In this document: in pieces, positions 20,895 through 31,079 of the stretch | Position numbering within the stretch: the stretch's first letter is position 1 | How the letters are laid out: the number at the start of each line of letters is the position of its first letter | From: Rapana venosa | Lineage: Eukaryota > Mollusca > Gastropoda > Neogastropoda > Muricidae | Reading direction: 5' to 3' | Length of the DNA: 64,000 bases | Assembly: GCA_028751875.1 (NCBI GenBank) | Contig: CM054145.1 | Span: 3,481,513-3,545,512 of the forward strand | Position numbers and translations under genes: made by a program | Notes under the pieces: generated by a model | Told to the model about the DNA's origin: nothing | Databases searched by the model: none | What the model saw: the letters and a program-made list of their open reading frames with translations, nothing else

Positions 20895-22286
20895 GGTGTT
20901 GGCCAACACCATGGACGCAGTCACTCATCATCACCCTCCCCAAGAAAGGAAATCTACAACAATGCCATAATTACCGCACAATCAGCCTCATATGTCACCC
21001 AAGCAAGGTCATGCTGCAGATAATATTGAATAGACTGAAGCCACAAGCAGAGACCATCATTGCTGAGGAACAAGCAGGTTTCAGAGCAGGGCGCAGCACA
21101 ACAGAACAGATATTCAACCTCAGAATACTATGTGAGCGATACCTTCAACATCAACAAGACCTTTACCACGTATTTATCGATTTTAAGAAGGCATTTGACA
21201 GGGTGTGGCATGCAGCTTTGTGGGCAACCATGAATTTGTACAGCATCAATGCAAACCTGATCAGAGTCATCAAACAGCTGTACAGCGAGGCCACCAGTGC
21301 AGTGTACTACAACAACAACATTGGAGAATGGTTTCGAACAACAGTTGGAGTAAGGCAGGGCTGTCTACTCTCACCCACTCTTTTCAACATCTTCCTTGAG
21401 AGAATCATGGCTGATGCACTGGAACATCATGAAGGATCAGTCAGCATCGGTGGCAGAACGATCACAAACCTCCGCTTCGCAGATGACATTGATGGAATAG
21501 CAGGATCAGAAAAAGAGCTTGCCAGCCTAACAGAACACTTGGATAAGGCCTCCAAAACATACGGCATGGAAATCAGTGCAGAGAAGACCAAACTGATGAC
21601 TAATAACACCAACGGCATTAGCACTGATATCAGGGTTAATGACCAGAAGCTGGAAACAGTTCAAAGCTTCAAGTACCTGGGAGCCATTGTATCCGACCAG
21701 GGATCCAAGCCAGAAGTAGTATGCAGGACTGCACAGACAATAACAGCTTTGTCAAAACTAAACACCATCTGGAGAGATAAGAATATCTCACTTATCTCCA
21801 AGATCAGACTAATGCGCTCCCTTGTCATATCCATATTTCTGTATGCCTGTGAATCATGGACCCTGACTGCAGATTTGGAGAGAAGAGTACAGGCAGTGGA
21901 GATGAGATGCTTTCGGAGACTCCTTGGCATCTCCTACAAAGACCACATAAGCAACGAAAGCGTGCATAACAGAATCCAGCAAACCATTGGACCCTATGAG
22001 AACCTTCTAACGATCGTGAAAAAGCGTAAACTTAAGTGGTATGGGCATGTCACAAGATCCCAAGGAATTACAAAGACAGTTTTGCAAGGCACTGTCCAAG
22101 GAGGAAGAAGAAGAGGCAGACCAAGGAAGAGCTGGGAGGATAACATCAGTGAATGGACAGGCCTAGAACTCAACAAAACTCTGAGAAAGGCAGAACAGAG
22201 AGAGGAATGGAGGGAACTGGTTGCTGAGTCTTTGAGGGTGCCCCCACGGTCGTCAGACTACGGGACAGATAGAATAGATAGATAGA
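20895..22286 (+). mobile_element. 5'-truncated non-LTR retrotransposon with reverse transcriptase
   Basis: An open frame from about 20912 to 22285 encodes a reverse transcriptase: YRTISLI, EEQAGFRAGRSTTEQIF, FIDFKKAFDRVWH, VGVRQGCLLSPTLFNIFLE, and the catalytic FADDIDGIAGS. A C-terminal region follows with KLKWYGHVTRS and a GRRRGRPRKSWEDNI basic motif, common in RTE/Jockey-like LINEs and their many 'craniofacial development protein 2-like' relatives. Endonuclease is missing. The 3' end is GATA-rich (agatagaatagatagatag). Flanked by a perfect 10-bp duplication. The 5' junction is a 16-bp palindrome. The frame has no stop, so insertion looks recent. Exact clade uncertain. Confidence 0.93.
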
Positions 22287-22296
22287 AATATTGTTT
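22287..22296 (+). repeat. Target-site duplication, right copy (aatattgttt)
   Basis: Follows the GATA-rich LINE tail and is identical to 20885-20894. Confidence 0.9.
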
Positions 22297-22581
22297 ATCA
22301 TTTTGCGGTGAACTCTAGATTTTCAGTTCCTGGTATTTTTGATCATATTTTTGGGGTGTATTGCTGTTAGGTTTATTCTCCTGTTGAACTTGTTTGTAAT
22401 CCTCCATAGCCCAAAAGGGGTGAAAGGAATTAAATCTTGAATCTTGTTATAGACTCTTCACTTTTATGTCTTTTTCATCAAAGTGTATTTAGCGTGTGTG
22501 TGGTTGTGAGTGAGTGAGTAGTGAGTTGAGAGAGTGATGGGTGTGTGTGCGTGTGTATTTTATTTTTTATTGTTTTTGGTT

Positions 22582-22908
22582 TTAATATCAAGGATAATGG
22601 AATAAGACTTATGTGCTTTTTTTACATCCAGTCCCTGTGTGTATGTGGATTTGTAAATTCTGTCATTTTTTTCCCCCGGCACAAAATGGCCTACTCTTCC
22701 AAAAAGCAGAACAAGATTTAACATGTGCTTAAGATGTTCTGCGTGCGTTCAAACTTGGGACTTAGGTTTATGTCTATCCGAGGACTTTTGGGGAGAGTGG
22801 AGTCTGCACTGATTTTAACTTCAGAGGAAAATATCCCTTGAACGGGAAATCGAACACGGGTCGTCAGATTGTGAGCGTAATGCTCTAACACTAGGCTACC
22901 CCGGGCCC
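22582..22908 (-). repeat. SINE-A copy, duplicate of the 18.6-kb one
   Basis: Same insertion and ends as the copy in duplication 1, with extra small deletions. Confidence 0.88.
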
Positions 22909-23305
22909 CCCGTATGTATGTTTTGTGTGTGGTGAATGGGGAATTTTGTGTGAAATGTGCACCCATAAAATTTGTTGCTTTCAAAGATTCTGGAATAATA
23001 CTGACACACAATATCCTTGTGACAGGGAAGTATATGAGTGTTTGTGTGCATGCACATGACTTTAAAAAAAATTTTTTTATATCGAGGATAATGGAATAAG
23101 CACTTATGTGCTTTTTTACATCCAGTCCCCATGTGTATGCGGTTTTGTAAATTATGTCATCTGTTCCCACCGGCACACAATGGCCTACTCTTACAAAAAG
23201 CATGCGTGGATGCACATGTTAATTTTTGTGTAGTGTACATGTGCATACACTCACTCTCTTTCAAAGACTCCCAATAATGCATTCACACACCATCCTTTTT
23301 CCCAG

Positions 23306-23514
23306 GGAAGTGTGAACAGCAAGAAAGCCGCTGGTACTACAACTACCGATCTGGAAACTGCGAAAAGTTTGTCTACACGGGTTGCCTTGGAAACGCCAAC
23401 AATTTCCAGACGGCGGAGGCGTGTGAGGCGCGGGTGTGTGGTGGGGGCCCTGCTTTTTTCCGCGAGCCTTCTCCTCCGACAAGTCGTCGGTTACGACACC
23501 CGGGGATTCAACAA
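23306..23514 (+). pseudogene. Duplicate of Kunitz exon 10, frame-broken
   Basis: 209 bp against 208 in copy 1. After an identical start (GKCEQQESRW...) there are small indels from the GCGCGGGTGTGTGG stretch onward, so the reading shifts and the GACC and GYDSRG parts are lost. Acceptor and donor (acaa|gtatgg) are kept. Including it and the next duplicate exon would leave phase 2 instead of the required phase 1 before exon 12. It could be sequencing error in a repeated haplotype rather than a true pseudo-exon. Confidence 0.8.
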
Positions 23515-24513
23515 GTATGGTTAGGGCGAAATTGTGTGCTGTGTTTAGCCTTGGGTAGTGTTTTGTTTAAATTTTGGCTTTACGTTGTATGTTTGCTCAC
23601 CCCACACATGCACGCATGCTCACACATGCATGCACTTACATGCACACTCTCACACACACACGCATGCATGCATACACACACATAACATATACAGCACACG
23701 CACATACACACACACATTAACACACACACACACACACACAATGCACGCAAGCCTCCCATACATACTTGCATGCTCACACACAAACAGCGCGCGCAACACA
23801 CGCGCACACACATGCATACACATACAAACAAAACATATATACATACGCAACGCATGCACTCACGCACATATACATGCACACACTCACACACACATACAGG
23901 CACACACATACATTACACAATTTCTCTGATATATTTACACACACACACGAGCACACACACATACACTCACACACTCACAAACGCACACAATTTCACTCAT
24001 ATACTCACACTCTCACTCATTTACACACACACCACACATGAATGCACGCACACACTCATACATGCACACACATACACACACGCACGTATATATAACATAC
24101 AGACACTCACACACACATGCACGCACACACACATGCACGCACGCACACGCACACCACACACACACACACTCACTTAACCGTCTAATATCACTTTTTGGTG
24201 GAAGGACGTTAAACTGAAGAACTAACTAACGCACAGAGTCATGAATCACTGATTCTGATTTCGGTTCTTATTCACATTTAAAACCCCATCCACCTTTCAT
24301 AAAAGAATAGACCAACAATGACCAGCGGTACGAATGACATAACACAAACATACCCAGCATGCACCCTGGAAAGGGCTGGGCTCTGCCAGGTTCACCTGTC
24401 CCACCACCACCACACACTGCCTGAACCATTCCCTGCAGTGCAGTGCAGTGCCCCAACCACTGACTGCAGTGTCACCTGTGAAGAGAGAGAGAGTGGCTGG
24501 CTGGTTGTTGCAG
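23515..24513 (+). other. Copy-2 counterpart of intron 10
   Basis: CA-rich field about 23600-24172, the 'cgtctaatatcactttttgg' repeat and repeat D, colinear with 19520-20524. Confidence 0.85.
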
Positions 24514-24623
24514 GTATGGCTTCAGTGTGGAGGGGGTCAACGACCTCAACATCCCTGCCACTGTGGACACCGCCACAGCCACCGGCAGCAGACGATTTGA
24601 TGAGCTGGGGCAGGACTGGCAGG
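24514..24623 (+). pseudogene. Duplicate of exon 11, intact but not in frame with its partner
   Basis: 110 bp with the same acceptor and donor as exon 11 and only synonymous differences (ACA for ACC, ACC for ACT). On its own it is fine. Combined with the shifted duplicate Kunitz exon the chain loses frame, so I do not place it in the gene model. Confidence 0.75.
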
Positions 24624-25700
24624 GTACTGCTCTGGTTTTGTTGTTGTTGTTTTGCTGATTGTAAGGCAAACGTTCATGTTTGTGCGTGCGCGTGTGCGTG
24701 AATGATATGATGAAATGTAAATTTGGAAAAGTTCTCCCCGTCTCTCTTAAAATTTCATAAGATGTGCAGAGTTTTCTTGAAATTTCGTTTGTTGTTTTTC
24801 ACAAGTGTGGATTGTGTCTTTTATAGAAATCGATGTATTTTTTTAATAAAAAAAAGTTTTGTGTCTTTAATATTGTTTATCATTTTGCGGTGAACTCTTG
24901 ATTTTCAGTTCCTGGTAGTTTTGATCATAATTTTTGGGTGTATTGCTGCTAGGTTTGTCCTCCTGTTGAGTTTGTTTGTAATCCTCCATACCCCAAAAGG
25001 GGTGAAAGGAATTAAATCTAGAATCTTGCTATAGACTCTCTACTGTGTGTAGTTTGGAGTTTTTTGTTGGTGTTTGGGGCTGAAGTCTTTGTGTATTTTT
25101 GCTGGGATATTTTGTTATTTGTTTTGTTCCTCAGCTAGAGCTCCATGGTTCACCAATGGTGATGATTTTGCGTGTGTGACCGTTTTTTCCCTCCATGAAG
25201 GTAGCTGCATTCTGACTTCGGGGATGATGTCTAAACATGACACCAGTGTGCATCTGGGTTTTTTGGTTTGCTTTTGGTCTTTGGTGGGTTTTTTGGGGTG
25301 ATCCATTTTACTGGCATGAATGGCCTACTCTTCTGAAAGGCAGACCAGGTTTTAATGGGTGTGAAAGATGTTCTCAGTGTGTTTGCACATGGGACCTTGT
25401 GTTGCGGGCATGTGTGTGTGTGCATTCATGTAAATGTTATAGACTCTTCAGTGTGTGTGGCTTGTGTGTGTGTGCGCGCGTGCCTGATGTGTGTGTGTAC
25501 GTCTGATGTGTGTGTGTGCGCTTTATGTGTGTGTGTTTTGGGGCACATAGGTGTATACATATGTGCACACATTTTGTGTGTGTGTGTCTGTGAATGGTGT
25601 ACACAAGCATTTAGACATTCTGCTTTCTGCTGTAGGCCATGTATAGACAGCAGACTAAAGCAGTGGTGCACATTGTTAACAATATTTGTATGGTGTGCAG
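24624..25700 (+). other. Intron before exon 12
   Basis: The 3' flank of the duplication ends near 25043. Then a dispersed repeat C-like piece (ctcagctagagctccatggt, about 25131-25215), a SINE-A scrap about 25310-25400 (antisense), TG-rich sequence 25405-25600, acceptor gtgtgcag. Confidence 0.75.
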
Positions 25701-25866
25701 GTTTCAATCGGCAAGGCTTTAACCAAGAAGGCTTGAATCGCTACGGTTACAATCGGCAAGGATACGACCTGGAAGGATTCAATTTGACCGGCTACAGTGA
25801 AATCGGAGAGTACGACGGCATCATAGAGTTTGACAAAGATGGTTATGATGCCGATGGATTCAACAG
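25701..25866 (+). CDS. Exon 12: pentapeptide repeats between Kunitz 2 and VWC 2
   Basis: Phase 1 in, phase 2 out. GFNRQ, GFNQE, GLNRY, GYNRQ, GYDLE, GFNLT, GYSEI, then an acidic break (GEYDGIIEFDKD) and GYDAD, GFNR. Unit 1 has no such block at this place, so the repeat block was inserted or expanded in unit 2. Codon use is more AT-rich than in exon 13. Confidence 0.88.
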
Positions 25867-27189
25867 GTAAACCTTTTGATATTTCATGGTGAATTGTACC
25901 GTTAAAGAGATTGACTTCAGTTCTTGCATCTGGCATCATATAGCTAAAAATGATATCATTCCAACTGCTGTTAAAAAACAAGGGGGAAAAAAGCCAAACA
26001 TAAGAGGAAGGTTGATCTGAAAGCCTGTATTATTTCAGAAACTAGGTACCCCATCTTCAGTTTTAGTGTGGCATTTTAAGGTTTTCCTCCAAGCCCCACA
26101 CACTTTTGACACTGAGGGTTTTTTTCCCCACCATTAAGGTAACCACTTTCCCAAACCCCGGGGGTCCCAGGGGAATTAAATGTGCGAAGTCGAGGGGTCC
26201 CTCCGCTCTTTCTTTTTTTCTTTTGTCAGGGGTTCTTTGAGTGCATAAGCCGTAAGCACAGGGTCTGACTGGTTTAAGTCCTCAAAAAGACTTGAATTCA
26301 GTTTTTTTTTCTATAAAATTTGGGAAAAAAAGGGGGAAAGGCTGGGAAATCAAACCAAACCTCATGGTTTATGTGTTGAGCAGGGGAATGCTTAACCTCC
26401 CGCCACCTTCCTTCTTAAAATTGCCTGTAAATGATTGAGGCAAGCGTTCGATTTTTTTGTTTTTTACAAGATTTACGCTAATAAATTCCATATATTTTAT
26501 TTTATTTTTTTTTATTTTAAAAAGAAATAATTCCCTTTGGAACTGGAAAACTATCTGCAACTCAACCTTGCATCATTTTCTTTTAAAAAAAGTTTTCCCT
26601 GTCATATTTAATTTGTGACAAATGCCCCGGATAGGAGTATGTGGATTTTAGATCCCCTCACTACCTGTCTCCCTGCCACCACTGAGTTCAAAAATTACCC
26701 TGCTGCACCCATTGCGCTGCATGCTGAAAACTACTGGCAAAAATGGTGGTTGGGGGAAGGTTTGAAACTTTACCAGGTTCAGTTTACTGACATGATCCAA
26801 AAAAAGGATTGCAGGAAACTAATTCTTCTTCCTTTTTTGTATGTTTCCCCAGGGGGGGTTTGACATTGATGATTTTTCCTCTTGTTTGTTTTGAGTCCTC
26901 CCCTTTTTTATGCCCTTTCCTAAATCATTTGCAATACAGGCAGCCCAGGGGGTTTTCTAGGTCTTCCCTTTGGTCTCTTTCCATCCAAGGAAACATAACT
27001 GAATGAACAGCATAAGTAGTAATGTAAAGTTTGTTTCATAGATTATGCAGTGTGTGTGTGTGTGCGTGCTCTCTTGTGTGTGTGTCTGTGTGCATGGGTG
27101 GGTGTGAGGGAGTGACTTTCCTCTGTGTGTATCAATAAAAACACATTTCATTTTTGTCTCTCTAAACCCTGCCGTGTTGTATGTTTCAG
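25867..27189 (+). other. Intron 12, unusual homopolymer-inflated text
   Basis: Many long single-base runs (aaaaaa, tttttt, cccc, gggg) about 25960-26960, with faint matches to dispersed repeats (ccaccattaaggtaacc; a reversed box-B-like 'aaatcaaaccaaacc'). Looks like low-accuracy consensus. TG-rich near 27050-27110. Acceptor tgtttcag. Confidence 0.6.
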
Positions 27190-29012
27190 GGCTGGTTTTA
27201 ACTGCCACGGCTACGACCGCAGGGGTTACGACGTCTACGGCATCCTGCGAGGCTTCCAGTACAAATGCCGACCTCTGACCCGCCTGCGCTGCCAGGCCAT
27301 CGAGTTACGCCGCAAGGTGGAGGTGGTGCGCTTCACGCCGGGCCAGCAGTGCTCCCAGATCAGCTGCCAGGAGGAGTGCCGCTGTTTCCACGGCAACAGG
27401 ACCTATGGCGTCGGGGAGGAGTTCCGCGCGGGCTGTCAGAAGTGCACGTGCATGGAAGGCGGGCACACGGTGTGTGTGTGCGACTACGCCGCCAAGCGAC
27501 GCGAAGTGCGGGAGTTGTCTCCCGCCGAGCTGCGGCAGTACCAGGGGGCGGTGCGGAAGCTGACGTCAGGGGGAGGCCACCCCTCGCGCTGGTGGGGCTT
27601 TGCCCGCCTGTACGCCCAGCACAGGCCCCAGGCCGTGGGCTCCGCGGCCTTCCTGCCCTGGCACCGCGCCTTCCTGCTGCGGGTGGAGCGCGAGCTGCAG
27701 GCCCTGGACTGCTCCCTGGCCATCCCCTACTACGACTGGACGCTGGACGGCGGGGGACCCCGCGCGGGCGAGGGTGTGGGCGGCGGGCGTGTTTGGCGGG
27801 GACGGGGGGTGGGACGGGTGCGTGCGCTACCACCCCTTCAAGCCCTTCCACCCGCCGCTGCTGGCCCCCTGTCTGCGGCGGCGCTTCAACGCCAGCGTGG
27901 GGCTGCCCGACGCCGTCAACGTGCACCTGGCGCTGCAGGAGCGCGACTACACCCGCTTCAGGCTGCACCTGCAGCTCTTCGCCGCCCTGCTGCAGACCTT
28001 TGTCGGGGGCCACATGGAGTCCGACCTGGCGCCCTACGACCCCGTCTTCTACTCGGTCATGGCCTACATCGACAAGCTGTGGGTGGACTGGCAGAACAAA
28101 TACCCGGACGGTCTTCTCCGCTACCCGGCAGAACTCCGTTTCCTGCCCATGGCTCCGTTCGGCGCCACGCCCGATGATGTGATGGACGCCAGGATTCAGC
28201 TGTGCGTGGAGTACCTTCCCCTGCTAGGGGGCACGCCCTGCAACACCACTGTCGTCAGGAACTTTCGGCTACGACGAGGAAGGCTACGATCGCCATGGCT
28301 ACAACAGAAAGGGGTTTGACCGGGACGGGTACACTATTGAAGGGGTGGACAGAGACGGCAACCCTGACGAGAGAGGGGTGTACAACGCGTTCGGCTACGA
28401 CAGGCAGGGCTACAGCCGCTCAGGCCACGACCCCACCGGCTTCGACCGCTTCGGATTCTACATCGACACGTACAACCTGGACGGCTTCGACCCCCAAGGC
28501 TACGACAGGTCTGGCTACGACAGGTACGGGTTTGACCGGCAAGGCTACAACCCCTCGGGATTCCATCGCAACGGCAGCGTCCGCGTGGATGTGAGGCTGA
28601 ACGGGGATGCGTTTGATGCGTACGGCTACAACATTGACGGCTACAACAAGTTTGGCTTTGACCGGGAAGGCTACGACGTGTTTGGGTTTGACAGCAAGGG
28701 CTTCAACCGCCGGCTGTGTAATTTCTACCACATCGGCCCGGCCTACATCCTGGTGAAGAAGATCGTGGAGGACAAGCTCAAGACTCTGGACCAGGACCAG
28801 ATCAGACTCATCCCGCGAATCTGCCCCGAGATGTCTCCCCTGCCCGAACACCAGCTTCGAAACAACTGGCTGTACCGCAACCAGCAAGGCGACCTTGTGG
28901 AGGTCATCTACACCACCCAGCGACGGGGTCACATGGTTGACCCCTATGTGACCTCACAGAACACCAGTGTGCTGCCGTCTGGAGTTTGGCGTCCCATTCC
29001 GCCTGATGGGAG
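27190..29012 (+). CDS. Exon 13: pentapeptides, VWC-like 2, tyrosinase-like 2, pentapeptides and LCNF module (two +1 frameshifts)
   Basis: Phase 2 in, phase 2 out after allowing for two extra bases. Order: GFNCH, GYDRR, GYDVY; linker to RFTPG; VWC-like (CSQISCQEEC, GCQKCTC); tyrosinase-like (AQHRPQ, AAFLPWHRAFLL, CSLAIPYYDW, FGGDGGWDGC, LLQTFVGGHM, APYDPVFYSVMAYIDKLWVD); about 24 pentapeptides; LCNFYHIGP module. The frame shifts once between about 27755 and 27800 (G-runs) and once at about 28261-28266 (TTT). Both are +1 and in or near homopolymers, so base-calling error is as likely as true damage. All three CuB His are replaced. In unit 1 the same content needs five exons. The in-frame TAA at 29014 overlaps a good donor (gggag|gtaaac) and is read as intron. 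Confidence 0.85.
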
Positions 29013-30377
29013 GTAAACACTGCAGACATCGCCCCACCCTCACAAAAAAAAGATTTATTTCACGTTTTAAAAAGTAACATCTTCACAAAATGAGTTGCAT
29101 TGATCCACTTTTCTGTTAGGAGCCATTTAAACAGGTGGGGGTCAGGTTGTTGATTTTGAGATTTTGGTTGATTTTAACCACTTTTCTACCTTGCACTGAA
29201 GTATCAAGGCGTGATTTTTTTTTCCTTTTGCTTTAAACATGTTTTGAAAACACCCCAGCCCTCATTCTGACCGCCTATTATGATGAAAATTTTGTCAGAT
29301 TCTCATTTTTTCAATTCCTGCAGTCTTATCATTTTAATTTGTAATAACTTTTTTTGGGTATAGAATTTCCTGATTGTCAATATTCTTTTTGTATTGACTA
29401 GCCTTTTTATTGCAGATTAATAACATGTTAACAACTAAAAATCGACCTCCAGTGCAATGTGAGTCATTATGCGATGAGTGTCACATTTTTATGTGTTAAT
29501 CTGAGTTGCAGAACAGGTTTTAGCTTGTTTTTATGGGGTTTTTTGTCATTTTGTTGTTGCTGTTGTTATTGGACATTCTTATGCAGAAAAAAAAAGTGTT
29601 CTATACACGTATAATTTGTCACAGAACACATGTCAGTGTGTGTGTGTGTGTGTGCGCATATGATGAAAGATCTCCTTGACAAACGGTTTCATTCAGTCAG
29701 TGTGGTTAAAATGATATTTAAAAAACCCATTTCAGTACAAAGCAGAGTTGACTGTTTGTGGGAGAGACACTCTTGTTGCTCCTTCCATTGCTGAACTCTT
29801 ATATTCAGTTTCTGTTGGTACTGATAAAAGATAATATTTTAAAGTCAGTTGCTGTTAGGTTTATTCTCCTGTTAAATATGTTTGTAATCCTCCAATACCC
29901 CCAAAAGGGGTTAGAGGAATTAAATCTGGGATGGGATAGCCTAGTGGTTAGAACATTGTGCTCGCAATCTGATGACCTGGATTTGATTCCCGTTCAAGGG
30001 GATATTTTCCCCTGGAGTTACCATCAGTGCCCACTCCACTCTCCCCAAAAGTAATTCGGATGAGACTATAACCGAGGCCCCATGTGCTAACGCACACAGA
30101 ACATCTTGCGCACACCTTAAATCCTGTTCCACTTTTCGTAAGAGTAGGCCATTGTGTGCCGGTGGGAACAGATGACAAAATTCACAAAACTGCATACACA
30201 CAGGGACTGGATGTAAAAAAGCACATGAGTGCTTATTCCATTATCCTTGATATAAAAGAATTTTTTTTAAATCTTGAATCTTGTGTGTGTCTGTGTGTGC
30301 ATGTTTGTGTGTGTGTGTGCCTCTGTGTGTGTGCCTCTGTGTGTGCGTGCATGCATGTGTGTGTGTGTGCTTTATAG
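29013..30377 (+). other. Intron 13 with a target-site-flanked SINE-A
   Basis: AT-rich unique sequence 29030-29860, then a LINE-like 3' end (ccaaaaggggttagaggaat) split by SINE-A, then TG-rich sequence up to the acceptor tttatag. No other exon seen. Confidence 0.75.
29928..30266 (+). repeat. SINE-A copy, full length, with target-site duplication
   Basis: Box A TAGCCTAGTGG; box B diverged (GATTTGATTCC); ends with 'gatataaaagaa' and a T-run. Flanked by 'ttaaatct' on both sides (29920-29927 and 30267-30274). It sits inside a 'gaattaaatcttgaatctt' motif that is uninterrupted near 22430 and nearly so at 25015. Confidence 0.88.
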
Positions 30378-30472
30378 GTTGTGCTTTGTGACCCATGCCT
30401 ACACGCGGTGTGGTGTGGATCAGCCCCCAGTGGAATGTCCCGTTGACCTGTGTACTGGGCACACCTGTCCAG
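30378..30472 (+). CDS. Exon 14: Cys-rich module, first half, unit 2
   Basis: Phase 2 in, phase 1 out. Reads LCFVTHAYTRCGVDQPPVEC and PVDLCTGHTCPG. It matches unit 1 exon 8 (RFCFNTDMFLTACTC...TCDSNPCLGASC) in Cys order. The phase fits exon 13 only if the donor at 29013 is used, which supports that donor over the TAA stop. Confidence 0.85.
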
Positions 30473-31079
30473 GTAAGGGGGGTCCTCACATCAGGTACAC
30501 CATCTTTCCAAATATCTTTATATCCAGAGTCTGGTGTGTGTTTCTTTATATGCCATTTATATTGTGTGTCCGTTATATCCAGAGTCTGGTGTGTGTTTCT
30601 TTATATGCCATTTATATTGTGTGTCAGAGCCACCTCTGAGCACAGCACAGCAGAGAATTTGATGAGAATTTTTTTTTGGAGGGGGGACGGGAGTTGGAGT
30701 TTTGTGTTCCTCAGCTAGAGCTCTGAGGTTCACCAATGGTGAGATTTCTGTGTATGTAGCTGTCTTCCTCCCCCACCATTAAGGCAATGAGATGAAAATT
30801 GTGTCTTCTCCTGACTCGGAGAACAGACACCAGTTGTCAACTCCAATTAGGAAAACAGTGACTGTGTACATTTATATGTATACAGTTTTTCAGTAAGAGA
30901 TTTCTGGATGACGTCTTTTCTGTGGATCAGAAAAATGGCGAAGGCTCTGCCAGGTTGAACTGTGCCACCACCACACACTGCCTGAAACATTCCCTGCAGT
31001 GCAGTGCAGTGCCCTAGCAACTTCTCTAGAAGTTAAGGGGAAAGTCAGTTCAAACACAGACACACACACACATTCACAC

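Larger units (their letters stand above)
18462..22461 (+). repeat. Tandem segmental duplication, copy 1 (carries the RT insertion)
   Basis: Colinear with 22462-25043: same SINE-A copies, Kunitz exon, (CA)n field, small exon and 3' flank. Length without the 1.39-kb insertion and one target-site copy is about 2.6 kb. It includes exons 10 and 11, which are in frame here. Confidence 0.9.
22462..25043 (+). repeat. Tandem segmental duplication, copy 2 (empty target site)
   Basis: Colinear with copy 1, with many one-base indels in homopolymers and dinucleotides, denser in the left third. It lacks the LINE and has a single 'aatattgttt'. Either a real duplication or a second haplotype left in the assembly. 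Confidence 0.9.

Noticed and set aside
27780..27800. A tiny intron explaining the first frameshift in exon 13
   Set aside because: No space for a functional intron and no proper GT/AG pair that restores the conserved FGGDGGWDGC motif; a one-base shift explains it more simply.
27360..28013. Minus-strand open frame opposite exon 13
   Set aside because: Antisense shadow of a GC-rich coding exon with no motif of its own.
29014..29016. TAA as the end of the protein
   Set aside because: A good donor (gag|gtaaac) overlaps it, and exons 14 and 15 continue the unit in correct phase with clear homology to exon 8. A shorter isoform ending here remains possible.
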